A stretch of DNA of 64,000 nucleotides, taken from NCBI RefSeq assembly GCF_017581925.1, contig NZ_JAGEVG010000019.1, positions 25,035 to 89,034 of the forward strand, in the 5' to 3' direction. The notes beneath the pieces are model-generated. The model saw nothing but the letters and a program-made list of their open reading frames with translations, was not told the DNA's origin and made no database searches. The stretch's first letter is position 1; the number at the start of each line of letters is the position of its first letter. Shown here piece by piece: positions 36,163-45,489 of this stretch. The DNA is from Gelidibacter pelagius (GTDB lineage: Bacteria; Bacteroidota; Bacteroidia; Flavobacteriales; Flavobacteriaceae). A program made the position numbers and the translations under genes.

Positions 36163-36927
36163 TCAAAGTCCCTTCTTTCCCAACCATTCCACAAGTATCG
36201 CATTGAACTCATCCGGATGTTCCATCATAGCGGCATGTCCACATTTGTCAATCCAGTACAAATCAGAATCCGGTAAAAGTTCATGAAATTCTACGGCAAC
36301 TTCCGGTGGGGTCACGATGTCATTTTTACCCCAAATGATGCAAACTGGCAAATCCATCTTAGGTAAATCCTTGGCCATATTATGACGGATGGCACTTTTG
36401 GCAATCGCTAAAGTTTTAATCAATTTATTTCTGTCATTGACTGTTTCATAAACTTCGTCCACGATTTCCTTCGTCGCTACTGCTGGGTCATAAAAAACAT
36501 CTTGTGCTTTTTTCTTGATCACTTCGTAATCGCCGCGCTTGGTGTATCCACCGCCCATAGCGCTCTCATATAAACCTGAACTTCCGGTGATTATAAGTGC
36601 TTTTACTTTTTCTGGATAGAGTTTTGTATGGTAAAGACCGATGTGGCCACCAAGTGAATTTCCCAATAGAATAACATCATCCAATTCTTTATAGGTTATA
36701 AAGTCATGAAGATATTTTGCAAAATTCCGTACGTTGGTTTTTAATAAAGACATCGAATAAATTGGCAATTCGGGAATAATGACTTTATAGCCCTTGTCTC
36801 CAAAATACTCCAAAACACCATCAAAATTACTAAGCCCTCCCATTAATCCATGAAGAATTATAATGGGTTGGCCTTCACCTACTTCAATATAGCTGTACTT
36901 TTTTTCTTTTTTTAGGAGATGTCTCAT
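36163..36927 (-). CDS. Alpha/beta hydrolase
   Basis: A 254-residue alpha/beta-hydrolase with oxyanion segment HGLMGG (about 29-34), nucleophile elbow GNSLGG, acid Asp in WGKNDIVTPP and His in CGHAAMMEHP. No signal peptide, so cytoplasmic. Substrate unknown; related proteins include C-C bond hydrolases and esterases. Divergent from mraZ; a -7 element TATATTTG (36955-36962, minus) lies before it. Confidence 0.88.
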   Translation of the reverse strand: MRHLLKKEKKYSYIEVGEGQPIIILHGLMGGLSNFDGVLEYFGDKGYKVIIPELPIYSMSLLKTNVRNFAKYLHDFITYKELDDVILLGNSLGGHIGLYHTKLYPEKVKALIITGSSGLYESAMGGGYTKRGDYEVIKKKAQDVFYDPAVATKEIVDEVYETVNDRNKLIKTLAIAKSAIRHNMAKDLPKMDLPVCIIWGKNDIVTPPEVAVEFHELLPDSDLYWIDKCGHAAMMEHPDEFNAILVEWLGKKGL

Positions 36928-36954
36928 TAATGGTTAGTCGTTATGCATAAAAAA

Positions 36955-36962
36955 CAAATATA
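36955..36962 (-). promoter_or_regulatory. -7 element TATATTTG of the alpha/beta hydrolase gene
   Basis: Exact TAnnTTTG match on the minus strand, 27 bases before the ATG. A TTTG lies only 11 bases further upstream, so the -33 part is unclear. Confidence 0.4.
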
Positions 36963-37146
36963 GTTATTTCAATCAAATTTTATTTCTTTTTAGCCAGTTT
37001 CGAGATAATACTTCTACAATATTTGTTTACATACTAAAAATGCTTTTATCCCACTTTTTAATATTCTGAAAAACAAGAGTTTATTTATTCCTCCTTTTGC
37101 CCGTTTATCGAAAATACTGCTCAAAATCAAAAACTTATCAACAAAA

Positions 37147-37190
37147 GTGGTAAATTGTGGTAAATGGTGGTAATATTTTCAATATATTTG
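37147..37190 (+). promoter_or_regulatory. dcw promoter with three MraZ-type boxes
   Basis: GTGGTAAA at 37147-37154, GTGGTAAA at 37157-37164 and GTGGTAAT at 37167-37174 lie at an exact 10-bp pitch. The -7 element TATATTTG follows at 37183-37190, and the mraZ start codon is at 37224. MraZ of other bacteria binds tandem short repeats, spaced by one helical turn, in its own promoter. The same is expected here; occupancy would cover the -33 region. Confidence 0.75.
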
Positions 37191-37223
37191 AATCGTAGTC
37201 GTTAGATAAACAAACAAAAGCTT

Positions 37224-37694
37224 TTGAACTCATTAATAGGAACATACGAATGTAAAGTTGATGCCAAAGGTAGGCTTATGTTGCCTGTTGCCATCAAAAA
37301 ACAGTTGTTGCCTGCACTTCAAAACGGATTTGTTTTAAAAAGAGCGGTTTTCCAGCCTTGTTTAGAGCTGTATCCAATGGCCGAATGGGAATCTTTGATG
37401 CAAAAAATGAACAAACTTAACCGCTTCAAAAAGAAAAATAACGATTTCATCCGAAGATTTACAGCGGGTGTAAAAGTGGTAGAAGTTGATAGTACTGGGA
37501 GATTGTTGATTCCGAAGGATTTGATGGTCTTTTCTGGCATTTCAAAGGAAATCGTAGTGTCTTCAGCAATAAATATTGTGGAGATTTGGGATAAAGATAA
37601 ATATGAACAAGCTATAGACGATGCGGCTGACGATTTTGCAGATTTAGCCGAGGAAGTTATGGGACAAGATGATGACGACGATGGAATATCATAA
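37224..37694 (+). CDS. mraZ: Division/cell wall cluster transcriptional repressor MraZ
   Basis: A 156-residue protein with two SpoVT-AbrB repeats; the first has IGTYECKVDAKGRLMLP, the second VEVDSTGRLLIPKDL. MraZ is a ring-forming DNA-binding protein that represses its own dcw operon. The start is TTG at 37224, as no ATG lies before the first repeat. The C-terminus is very acidic (DDAADDFADLAEE...DDDDD). It overlaps rsmH. First gene of the dcw cluster, under the triple-box promoter. Confidence 0.93.
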   Translation: MNSLIGTYECKVDAKGRLMLPVAIKKQLLPALQNGFVLKRAVFQPCLELYPMAEWESLMQKMNKLNRFKKKNNDFIRRFTAGVKVVEVDSTGRLLIPKDLMVFSGISKEIVVSSAINIVEIWDKDKYEQAIDDAADDFADLAEEVMGQDDDDDGIS

Positions 37695-38577
37695 TCCGGT
37701 ATTACTTACGGAGGCAGTGGATGGATTGAATATCAACCCAGATGGCGTGTATGTAGATGTGACATTTGGCGGTGGCGGTCATAGCCGTGAGATTTTAAAG
37801 CGCTTGGGTCCAAAAGGAAAGTTATTCGCCTTTGATCAAGATAAAGACGCTCTTTTAAATACAATTGATGATTCGCGTTTCACCCTGATCAATGAGAATT
37901 TCAGGTATTTAAAACGTTTTTTACGATTTTATGGAGCCAAGGAAGCGGATGGGATTTTGGCAGATTTTGGTGTCTCTTCCCATCAGTTTGATGTTGCTGA
38001 ACGCGGATTTTCAACACGCTTTGAAGCTGATTTGGACATGCGTATGAATCAAGACAGTAAGTTGTCGGCATTCCATGTCATCAATAAATATGATGAAGAG
38101 CAGATTAAGGATGTGTTCTTTCATTATGGTGAGTTGCGTCAAGCTCCAGCAATGGCGAGAGTTATTGTGGAGGAGCGCTCAACAAATGAAATCAAGTCGA
38201 GTGAGCATTTAAAAGAGGTGTTGAAAAAATTCGTAAAGCACAAGAACGAAAATAAAGTGTTGGCGCAAATCTATCAAGCTATCCGTATAGAAGTGAACCA
38301 AGAGATTGAAGCCTTAAAGGAATTATTGCTTCAGACTCCTGAAGTTTTAAAAAAGGGAGGTCGCTTAAGTTGTATTTCATACCATTCGTTAGAGGATAGA
38401 TTGGTGAAGCGTTTTATAAGAAATGGATTGTTTGAAGGAGAGCCTGAACGTGACGTTTATGGGAATTTCGAAGTGCCATTAAAGAAAGTTGGTGGTTTGA
38501 TTGTGCCATCAAAAGCTGAAGTGAAGGGAAATAGCAGGGCGCGAAGTGCAAAGCTTCGGGTTGCGGAAAAAATATAA
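37681..38577 (+). CDS. rsmH: 16S rRNA (cytosine1402-N4)-methyltransferase RsmH
   Basis: A 298-residue SAM-dependent methyltransferase with EYHNPVLLTEAVDG, SAM site VDVTFGGGGHSREIL, GILADFGVSSHQFD and CISYHSLEDRLVKRF. It methylates N4 of C1402 in 16S rRNA. ATG 37681 gives the canonical MEYHNPVLL; in-frame ATGs at 37669 and 37672 are possible. It overlaps the mraZ 3' end in either case, so the two are coupled. Confidence 0.94.
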   Translation: MEYHNPVLLTEAVDGLNINPDGVYVDVTFGGGGHSREILKRLGPKGKLFAFDQDKDALLNTIDDSRFTLINENFRYLKRFLRFYGAKEADGILADFGVSSHQFDVAERGFSTRFEADLDMRMNQDSKLSAFHVINKYDEEQIKDVFFHYGELRQAPAMARVIVEERSTNEIKSSEHLKEVLKKFVKHKNENKVLAQIYQAIRIEVNQEIEALKELLLQTPEVLKKGGRLSCISYHSLEDRLVKRFIRNGLFEGEPERDVYGNFEVPLKKVGGLIVPSKAEVKGNSRARSAKLRVAEKI

Positions 38578-38802
38578 GATCAAAAAATTTCCCTCCTTAA
38601 TTTAAGGGAAGGTGGATTAAATTCCAGAAAAGGAATTTAAGAAGGAAGGGTAAACCTTATAGGTTTAAAAAGTAAACGGTCTAATTAAAAAGGAGATTCC
38701 TGCTTTCGCAGAAACGAATTCAGGTTAAAACAAAAACAATTCTTCCCAAGCCTGCATTGAGCGCAGTCGAAATGGGAAGATGTCCGTAGGACAGATGGGA
38801 AT
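38578..38802. repeat. Repeat-filled gap inside the dcw cluster (rsmH-ftsL)
   Basis: This 225-base gap contains several repeat types: ttaagggaaggtggattaa (from 38599), aaaccttataggttt (38654-38668), aaaaaggagattcctgc (38688-38704) and attgagcgcagtcgaaatg (38756-38774). The last sits in a stem formed by CTTCCCA and TGGGAAG. Each wording recurs elsewhere in the window. No gene seen. Confidence 0.6.
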
Positions 38803-39123
38803 ATGAAAAACAATATTTATCACATATTAAGAGGTAAGTTTTTGGTCAGCGATGATTCCTTCAAGAATTGGAGAATCATCATTTTTATTTCTGTGCTGGC
38901 GATTGTTATGATTGCAAGTTCGCACAGTGCAGATAAAAAAGTTCATGATATAGCGCGATTGAATAATGAAGTTAAGGAATGGCGTTCCGCTTTCGTAGAT
39001 GGCAGATCAAAGTTGATGCGTCTCAAAATGGAATCTGGAATCGTGCAAAAGATGGCAGAAAAGGGGATTGCACCTTCTCCAAATCCGCCAAAGAAAATAA
39101 AAGTTAAATCAGAAGAAAATTAA
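38803..39123 (+). CDS. ftsL: FtsL-like divisome protein
   Basis: A 106-residue bitopic protein with a cytoplasmic N-terminus of about 25 residues, one membrane helix (about 26-43, IIIFISVLAIVMIASS) and a periplasmic coiled-coil-like stretch (VHDIARLNNEVKEWRSAF). It occupies the FtsL position between rsmH and ftsI. FtsL couples FtsB/Q to FtsWI. Sequence is poorly conserved, so the call rests on topology and position. Its stop is immediately followed by the GTG of ftsI. Confidence 0.85.
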   Translation: MKNNIYHILRGKFLVSDDSFKNWRIIIFISVLAIVMIASSHSADKKVHDIARLNNEVKEWRSAFVDGRSKLMRLKMESGIVQKMAEKGIAPSPNPPKKIKVKSEEN

Positions 39124-41124
39124 GTGGCAGTCACTGAAAAACACATATTGAATCGATTGTATTTTGTAGCAGGCATCATGTTTGTCTTTGCATTGGCTGT
39201 GGTATTCAAATTGTTTACCATTCAGATGGTGCATGGTGATAAATACCGTGACTTAGCTGAGAAGCGAACGGTTAAAAATGTTACTATTCCTGCCAATCGT
39301 GGTAATGTGTATGCGTCTGACGGAAGTTTGTTGGCAACGTCCATTCCAAAATATGACATCCGTTTTGATGCTTTGACTCCAACCAATAAAACTTTTGAGG
39401 CCTACTTAAAGCCTCTGAGTGATTCTTTATCCAAATATACTGGAAAATCATCGGCGTATTATGAAAAGGAGTTGCGTAAGGCAAGAGCTAATAAAAACAG
39501 GTATTTTCTACTGGCAAGAAACATCAGCTATACAGATTATGCGAGGCTTCGAAATTTCCCACTATTAAGTCTTGGTGCCTTTAGAGGTGGGCTCATTGTG
39601 GAACAAACGACAAAGCGTGAACATCCCATGGGAGGAATTGCGCAACGTTCTATTGGATATGAGCGTATAGATAAAGATGGCCACTATGTGAGAGCTGGTA
39701 TTGACGGCGCATTTGGCGAAATGTATTTAAGAGGTAAGGATGGCCATCGTATGAAACAAAAAATCGGGAAAGGGCAATGGAAGCCAATTACCGATTATAA
39801 TGAGATAGAGCCAAGAGATGGCTATGATGTGTATACGACCATAGATGTCAATATTCAGGACATTGCACATCATGCCTTGTTGGAGCAGCTCGAAAAATAT
39901 AAGGCAGATCATGGTTCCGTTATTGTTATGGAAACCAAAACAGGTGAGATTAAAGCAATCTCGAATCTAGGCAGAAATGCTGACGGACATTATTATGAGC
40001 GCTTAAATTACGCGGTGGGCGAGAGCAATGAGCCTGGATCTACATTCAAGATCATGGCCATTACCGCAGCTTTGGAAGACAAGGTGATTGATACCAGTGA
40101 TGTTGTCGATACCCAAAAGGGTGTGTTGAGCTTTTATGGTAAAAAAGTAAGAGATTCCAAGCATGGTGGCTATGGTAAAATAACTATTGCAAAAGCAATC
40201 GAAGTGTCCTCAAATACAGCAATTGTAGCGGCTATTGATAAGGCTTATAAAGATCAGCCTAGTAAATTCATCGACCGGTTGTACGCCATGAACTTGAACA
40301 ATAGCTTGGATTTGCCAATTGTTGGCGAGCCAGATCCCATAATTCCAGATCCAAGAATTAAAAACGGGCGTTGGAGTGGGATTGCATTGCAGTGGATGGC
40401 TTATGGTTATGGGGTTTCGTTTACGCCATTGCAAACTTTGACTTTTTATAATGCGATTGCCAATAACGGCGAAATGGTAAAACCGCAATTTCTTCGTGAA
40501 GTCCGCGAATTTGATAAAACCATTGTGCCTTTCAAAAAAGAGGTCATCAATCCTAAAATCTGTTCACAGGAAACAGTTGATAAGGTTAAAAAGCTATTGG
40601 AAAACGTTGTTGAGCATGGCACGGGGAGCAAGTTGTATTCGCCTAGTTTCTCAATGGCGGGAAAAACCGGAACCTGTCAAAAGGATTATGCCAATAAGGA
40701 TAAATTGAGTTATATCTCATCGTTTGCAGGGTTTTTTCCGGCAGATAATCCAAAATATTCCTGTATCGTCGTCATTCATGAACCAGATAAAAGTGTTGGT
40801 TATTATGGTGCCGATGTGTCTGGGCCAGTCTTTAAGAAAATCGCACAAAAAATATTTACAGATACACCTATCACTGATGAGGTCGAAACTTTGAATTTCC
40901 AAAATTCAATAGTGAACAAGGATTTCGAAAACTATTATGACGTCGCCCAAACCCACAAAACCATCATGCCTGATGTGACGGGAATGCCAACTATGGATGC
41001 CTTGGCACTTTTGGAGAATATGGGGTTAAAAGTAAAGATTGAGGGTGTAGGTGTGGTCAAAAAGCAATCTATTGAAAAAGGCGTCAAAGTAAAACGTAAT
41101 CAAGAAGTCTATTTAGATATATAA
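39124..41124 (+). CDS. ftsI: Penicillin-binding protein FtsI (PBP3) with PASTA domain
   Basis: A 666-residue monofunctional transpeptidase with a membrane helix (about 12-33), an N-terminal dimerisation domain, and a transpeptidase domain with SxxK (GSTFK), SSN and KTG (GKTGTC). A C-terminal PASTA domain (about 615-666, MPDVTGMPTMDALALL) is present. It cross-links septal peptidoglycan with FtsW. The start is GTG at 39124, right after the ftsL stop. Overlaps murE by one base. Confidence 0.94.
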   Translation: MAVTEKHILNRLYFVAGIMFVFALAVVFKLFTIQMVHGDKYRDLAEKRTVKNVTIPANRGNVYASDGSLLATSIPKYDIRFDALTPTNKTFEAYLKPLSDSLSKYTGKSSAYYEKELRKARANKNRYFLLARNISYTDYARLRNFPLLSLGAFRGGLIVEQTTKREHPMGGIAQRSIGYERIDKDGHYVRAGIDGAFGEMYLRGKDGHRMKQKIGKGQWKPITDYNEIEPRDGYDVYTTIDVNIQDIAHHALLEQLEKYKADHGSVIVMETKTGEIKAISNLGRNADGHYYERLNYAVGESNEPGSTFKIMAITAALEDKVIDTSDVVDTQKGVLSFYGKKVRDSKHGGYGKITIAKAIEVSSNTAIVAAIDKAYKDQPSKFIDRLYAMNLNNSLDLPIVGEPDPIIPDPRIKNGRWSGIALQWMAYGYGVSFTPLQTLTFYNAIANNGEMVKPQFLREVREFDKTIVPFKKEVINPKICSQETVDKVKKLLENVVEHGTGSKLYSPSFSMAGKTGTCQKDYANKDKLSYISSFAGFFPADNPKYSCIVVIHEPDKSVGYYGADVSGPVFKKIAQKIFTDTPITDEVETLNFQNSIVNKDFENYYDVAQTHKTIMPDVTGMPTMDALALLENMGLKVKIEGVGVVKKQSIEKGVKVKRNQEVYLDI

Positions 41125-42587
41125 TGGCACAATTAAAAGACATATTGTATAAGGTCACCATCAACGCTGTTGTTGGTAGTACGAGCGTGCAGGTCAATGC
41201 CATTGATTTCGATTCTCGGAACATTGCCCAGAATGATGTTTTTGTCGCCATTAAAGGTAGCATTACTGATGGCCATAAATTTATCGATTTAGCGATTGAA
41301 AAGGGTGCCATCGCCATCATTTGCGAGGCTCTGCCAGAAACTTTACAAAATGGAGTGACTTATATAGAAGTTGAAAGTGCGAGTAGAGCACTAGCTTTTA
41401 TGGCAGCCAATTTTTATGATAATCCTTCAAGCAACTTAAAATTAATTGGAGTAACAGGTACGAATGGCAAGACCACAATAGCCACGTTATTATACCATTT
41501 ATTCAAGAAAGCAGGGTTTAAAGTAGGTTTGTTGTCGACAGTTAAAGTGATGGTAGATACCAAAGAGTATCCTGCCACACATACGACGCCTGATTCCTTG
41601 ACCATCAACAAGTACTTGAGTATGATGAGTGTTGCTGGGGTTGAATTCTGCTTTATGGAAGTGAGTTCTCATGGTATCCATCAAAATAGGACAGAAGGGC
41701 TTCATTTTGAAGGTGGGATTTTTACAAATCTGTCGCACGACCATTTGGACTATCACAGCACTTTTGCCGAATACAGAGATGTGAAAAAATCATTTTTCGA
41801 CAATTTACCTAAGGATGCTTTTGCGTTGGTCAATATTGACGATAAGAATGGCTTGGTCATGCTTCAAAATACAAAAGCGAGAAAGTATACCTACGCCTTG
41901 AAAACCTATTCTGACTATAAGGCACATATTTTAGAAAACCAATTTAACGGTCTTCTGCTTAAAATTAATGAGAATGAGGTATGGACGCGCTTAATTGGCA
42001 ATTTTAATGCCTACAATATTTTAGCTATTTACGCTGCCGCAGATTTGTTAGGACTTGAAAAGGTGGAGAATCTGCGTTTGATCAGCGAGTTGGAAAGCGT
42101 GTCAGGACGATTTCAGTATTTGATTTCTGAAGGAAAAATAACCGCCATAATTGATTATGCGCATACACCCGATGCTTTGCAAAATGTATTGGAAACTATC
42201 AACAGCATTCGCACTAAAAACGAGGAATTGATTACTGTAGTTGGTTGCGGTGGGGACAGGGATAAAACGAAACGTCCTAAGATGGGGCATATCGCTTCAG
42301 CTTTAAGTACAAAAGTGATTTTCACAAGTGATAATCCACGAAGTGAAGTCCCTGAAACAATTATAGAAGACATTGAAAAAGGCGTGGAGCCGCAGAATTT
42401 CAAGAAAACGGTTTCCATTACCGATAGAAAACAAGCCATTAAAACTGCTTGTCAAATGGCGCAACCCAATGACATCATCCTCATTGCGGGAAAGGGCCAT
42501 GAAACCTATCAGGAAATCAAAGGCGTCAAAAGCGATTTTGATGATTATAAAATAGTTCAGGAATTTCTGAAACAGCTCGGAAAGTAA
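41124..42587 (+). CDS. murE: UDP-MurNAc-tripeptide synthetase (meso-DAP adding) MurE
   Basis: A 487-residue Mur ligase. ATP site GVTGTNGKTT (about 113-122), the HTTPDSLTI segment, and the DNPRSE motif, which marks meso-diaminopimelate specificity. It adds the third residue to UDP-MurNAc-L-Ala-D-Glu in the cytoplasm. Starts in a TAATG overlap with ftsI. A 98-base AT-rich gap follows before mraY. Confidence 0.94.
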   Translation: MAQLKDILYKVTINAVVGSTSVQVNAIDFDSRNIAQNDVFVAIKGSITDGHKFIDLAIEKGAIAIICEALPETLQNGVTYIEVESASRALAFMAANFYDNPSSNLKLIGVTGTNGKTTIATLLYHLFKKAGFKVGLLSTVKVMVDTKEYPATHTTPDSLTINKYLSMMSVAGVEFCFMEVSSHGIHQNRTEGLHFEGGIFTNLSHDHLDYHSTFAEYRDVKKSFFDNLPKDAFALVNIDDKNGLVMLQNTKARKYTYALKTYSDYKAHILENQFNGLLLKINENEVWTRLIGNFNAYNILAIYAAADLLGLEKVENLRLISELESVSGRFQYLISEGKITAIIDYAHTPDALQNVLETINSIRTKNEELITVVGCGGDRDKTKRPKMGHIASALSTKVIFTSDNPRSEVPETIIEDIEKGVEPQNFKKTVSITDRKQAIKTACQMAQPNDIILIAGKGHETYQEIKGVKSDFDDYKIVQEFLKQLGK

Positions 42588-42685
42588 GAATTAAGAATTA
42601 AGTACAAAGTATTAAGAGAAAACTAAAAACTAAGTTTCATCAGCAAACTAGAAACTTTAAACCAAAAACAAGAAACCAATAAAAG

Positions 42686-43927
42686 ATGCTTTATTACCTC
42701 TTTGAATATTTAAAACAACACTTTGATTTTCCCGGATCTTCCCTCTTCGGATTTATCACGTTTAGGGCGGCCATGACGATCATTTTGTCGTTGCTGATAT
42801 CAACGATATATGGTAAGCGTATTATTAAGTTTTTACAAAAGCAGCAAGTAGGAGAAACCATTAGGGATTTAGGATTGGATGGTCAGGTTGAAAAAGCAGG
42901 GACGCCTACCATGGGTGGGATCATCATCATTATTGCCACGCTTATTCCGGTGATCTTGTTCGCTAAAATTGATAATATCTATATCATTTTATTGGTTGTC
43001 ACCACGCTTTGGATGGGGGCAATTGGATTTTTGGATGATTATATTAAAAAATTCAAGAACGATAAAGAAGGGTTAAAGGGGCGGTTTAAAGTATTAGGAC
43101 AAATTGGATTAGGAATTATTGTTGGCGCGACGCTTTATTTTCATGAAGACGTTACCATTAGAGAGAAGCTGCCAACGGCACAACAAAAGGAAATCTTGGC
43201 TGACAATCCTAATGTAGAAGCAGCGAAGCTGTTTCAAGCGGAAGAGAAGTCGACAAAAACAACAATTCCATTTGTCAAGGAAAATGAATTTAATTACGCT
43301 CGTTTGATGACTTGGATCAGTCCAAGCTTGGAAAAGTATACGTGGATTATTTTCATTTTGGCGACCATTTTTATTATTACCGCGGTGTCAAATGGAGCGA
43401 ATCTAACGGATGGCATAGATGGGCTGGCAGCAGGAACGTCGGCCATAATTGTACTTACATTGGGGATTTTTGCATGGGTTTCTGGAAACATTATTTTTTC
43501 AGATTATCTCAACATCATGTTTATCCCAAGGGTGGAAGAGATCACTATTTACATCGCTGCATTTGTAGGAGCGCTTATAGGGTTTCTATGGTATAATACG
43601 TATCCGGCACAAGTGTTTATGGGGGATACAGGTAGTTTGACCATAGGGGGGATTATTGCAGTAATTGCCATTGCAGTGCGTAAAGAATGGTTGATTCCAG
43701 TGTTGTGCGGTATTTTTTTAGTGGAAAATTTATCAGTGGTCATGCAAGTAGGTTGGTTTAAATATACCAAAAAGAAATATGGCGAAGGACGACGAATTTT
43801 TAAGATGGCACCATTGCACCATCATTATCAAAAATCCGGCTACCACGAAAGTAAAATCGCCACGCGTTTTTGGATTGTCGGGATTTTGCTTGCGATTGTA
43901 TCGATTGTGACGTTGAAAATCAGATAG
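42686..43927 (+). CDS. mraY: Phospho-MurNAc-pentapeptide transferase MraY
   Basis: A 413-residue polytopic enzyme that makes lipid I from UDP-MurNAc-pentapeptide and undecaprenyl phosphate. Seen are [12 protein letters not shown], the catalytic [20 protein letters not shown] and the [11 protein letters not shown] loop. It is about 50 residues longer than E. coli MraY owing to an insert at about 160-205 ([17 protein letters not shown]), a known Bacteroidota trait. murD follows after 167 bases. Confidence 0.94.
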   Translation: MLYYLFEYLKQHFDFPGSSLFGFITFRAAMTIILSLLISTIYGKRIIKFLQKQQVGETIRDLGLDGQVEKAGTPTMGGIIIIIATLIPVILFAKIDNIYIILLVVTTLWMGAIGFLDDYIKKFKNDKEGLKGRFKVLGQIGLGIIVGATLYFHEDVTIREKLPTAQQKEILADNPNVEAAKLFQAEEKSTKTTIPFVKENEFNYARLMTWISPSLEKYTWIIFILATIFIITAVSNGANLTDGIDGLAAGTSAIIVLTLGIFAWVSGNIIFSDYLNIMFIPRVEEITIYIAAFVGALIGFLWYNTYPAQVFMGDTGSLTIGGIIAVIAIAVRKEWLIPVLCGIFLVENLSVVMQVGWFKYTKKKYGEGRRIFKMAPLHHHYQKSGYHESKIATRFWIVGILLAIVSIVTLKIR

Positions 43928-44094
43928 TTTAATTCTTGTGAAGGCAGGAATCTTAGTGTTTAAAAGATGATTTTGAAAGTCAAGAGCAATGAGTAATAAA
44001 TAAAGTTAGTAAACAGTAATGTTTTAAAACTCTCTTCTTTTCCAAAGGCAGGGAGTTTTGAAATCGAAATTTAACAATAATCATTCGTGAATTC
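43928..44094. other. Gap between mraY and murD
   Basis: 167 bases without a gene. A degenerate, inverted copy of the GGAGATTCCTGC repeat lies at 43937-43953 (gaaggcaggaatct), and ctctcttcttttcc...ggcagggag near 44030-44055. Confidence 0.35.
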
Positions 44095-45432
44095 GTGGTA
44101 AAAACGAGGTTGGTCATTTTAGGAGGTGGAGAAAGCGGTGTCGGAACAGCGCTATTAGGAAAGGCAAAAGGTTACGACGTATTCCTTTCGGATAAAGGAA
44201 AGATTAAAGAGAAGTACAAGGAAGTTCTTATACATAATGAGATTGAATTTGAAGATGAACAGCATACAGAGTCTAAGATTCTTGATGCAGACATCGTGAT
44301 GAAAAGTCCAGGGATTCCTGATAAAGTGGCTTTGGTGAAGCAAATAAGAGAGAAAGGGATTCAGGTGGTTTCTGAAATTGAATTTGCATCAAAATTTACC
44401 AATGCAACTATTGTAGGGGTTACAGGAAGTAATGGCAAGACGACGACAGCCAGCCTAATCCATCATATTCTGAAACAAGAATTGGAGGTAGGCTTGTCTG
44501 GCAATATTGGTAAAAGTTTTGCGCAGCAGATTTTGGAGCATGATTATCCAAATTATGTGCTGGAAATCAGTAGTTTTCAATTGGACGATATCGTCGATTT
44601 TAAACCACATATAGCTGTTTTGCTGAACATCACACCAGATCATTTGGATCGATATGATTATAAGTTTGAGAATTATATCACATCAAAATTCAGGATTGTC
44701 ATGAATCAAACCAAAGACGATTACCTGATTTACGATGCCGACGATGAGGTGATCGTTGAATGGCTCAAATCACATAAAATTCAATCCACATTATTGCCAT
44801 TTTCATTGGCGAAAATTATTGAGAATGGCGCGTATTTAGACAAAGAAGAAATTAAAATAACGATAGATAACAATCAGATAATTATGTCAACAACAAATTT
44901 AGCTTTAGAGGGTAAGCACAATATAAAAAACCAAATGGCTGCATCAACCGTAGCGCATTTGTTGAAAATAAGAAAACAGACCATCCGTGAGAGTTTAGAA
45001 AATTTTCAAGGTGTTGAACACCGTTTGGAGAAAGTATTAAAAATAAATAAGGTTCGATATATCAATGATTCGAAGGCAACCAATGTCAATGCTACTTATT
45101 TTGCTTTAGACAGCATGGAATCGCCAACCATTTGGATTGTTGGAGGTGTTGACAAGGGCAATGATTACAGAGAATTGTTTCCCTTTATTAATGAAAAGGT
45201 AAAAGCAATCATCTGCCTTGGTGTGGATAATGAGAAGCTACTGAACACTTTTGGAAAGATGGTCGATACCATTGTAGAGACACAGTATATGAGTGAAGCA
45301 GTTAAAATCGCATACAAGATAGCTGAGACTGGTGATACGGTATTGTTGTCTCCAGCATGTGCAAGCTTTGATTTGTTTGAGAATTACGAAGATAGAGGAC
45401 GACAATTTAAAGACGCTGTAAGAAATTTGTAA
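44095..45432 (+). CDS. murD: UDP-MurNAc-L-alanine:D-glutamate ligase MurD
   Basis: A 445-residue Mur ligase with N-terminal GGGESGVGTALLGKAKG, ATP site GVTGSNGKTTTAS (about 107-119), NITPDHLDRY and the C-terminal NDSKATNVNAT and SPACASFDLFENYEDRG segments. It adds D-Glu to UDP-MurNAc-L-Ala. The start is GTG at 44095; no ATG precedes the nucleotide-binding core in frame. ftsW follows after 57 bases. Confidence 0.94.
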   Translation: MVKTRLVILGGGESGVGTALLGKAKGYDVFLSDKGKIKEKYKEVLIHNEIEFEDEQHTESKILDADIVMKSPGIPDKVALVKQIREKGIQVVSEIEFASKFTNATIVGVTGSNGKTTTASLIHHILKQELEVGLSGNIGKSFAQQILEHDYPNYVLEISSFQLDDIVDFKPHIAVLLNITPDHLDRYDYKFENYITSKFRIVMNQTKDDYLIYDADDEVIVEWLKSHKIQSTLLPFSLAKIIENGAYLDKEEIKITIDNNQIIMSTTNLALEGKHNIKNQMAASTVAHLLKIRKQTIRESLENFQGVEHRLEKVLKINKVRYINDSKATNVNATYFALDSMESPTIWIVGGVDKGNDYRELFPFINEKVKAIICLGVDNEKLLNTFGKMVDTIVETQYMSEAVKIAYKIAETGDTVLLSPACASFDLFENYEDRGRQFKDAVRNL

Positions 45433-45489
45433 AACAGAAAAAATAAATAAAATGAAAGTTTTTCCAATTAGGAAAGTGTCGGAATAAGC

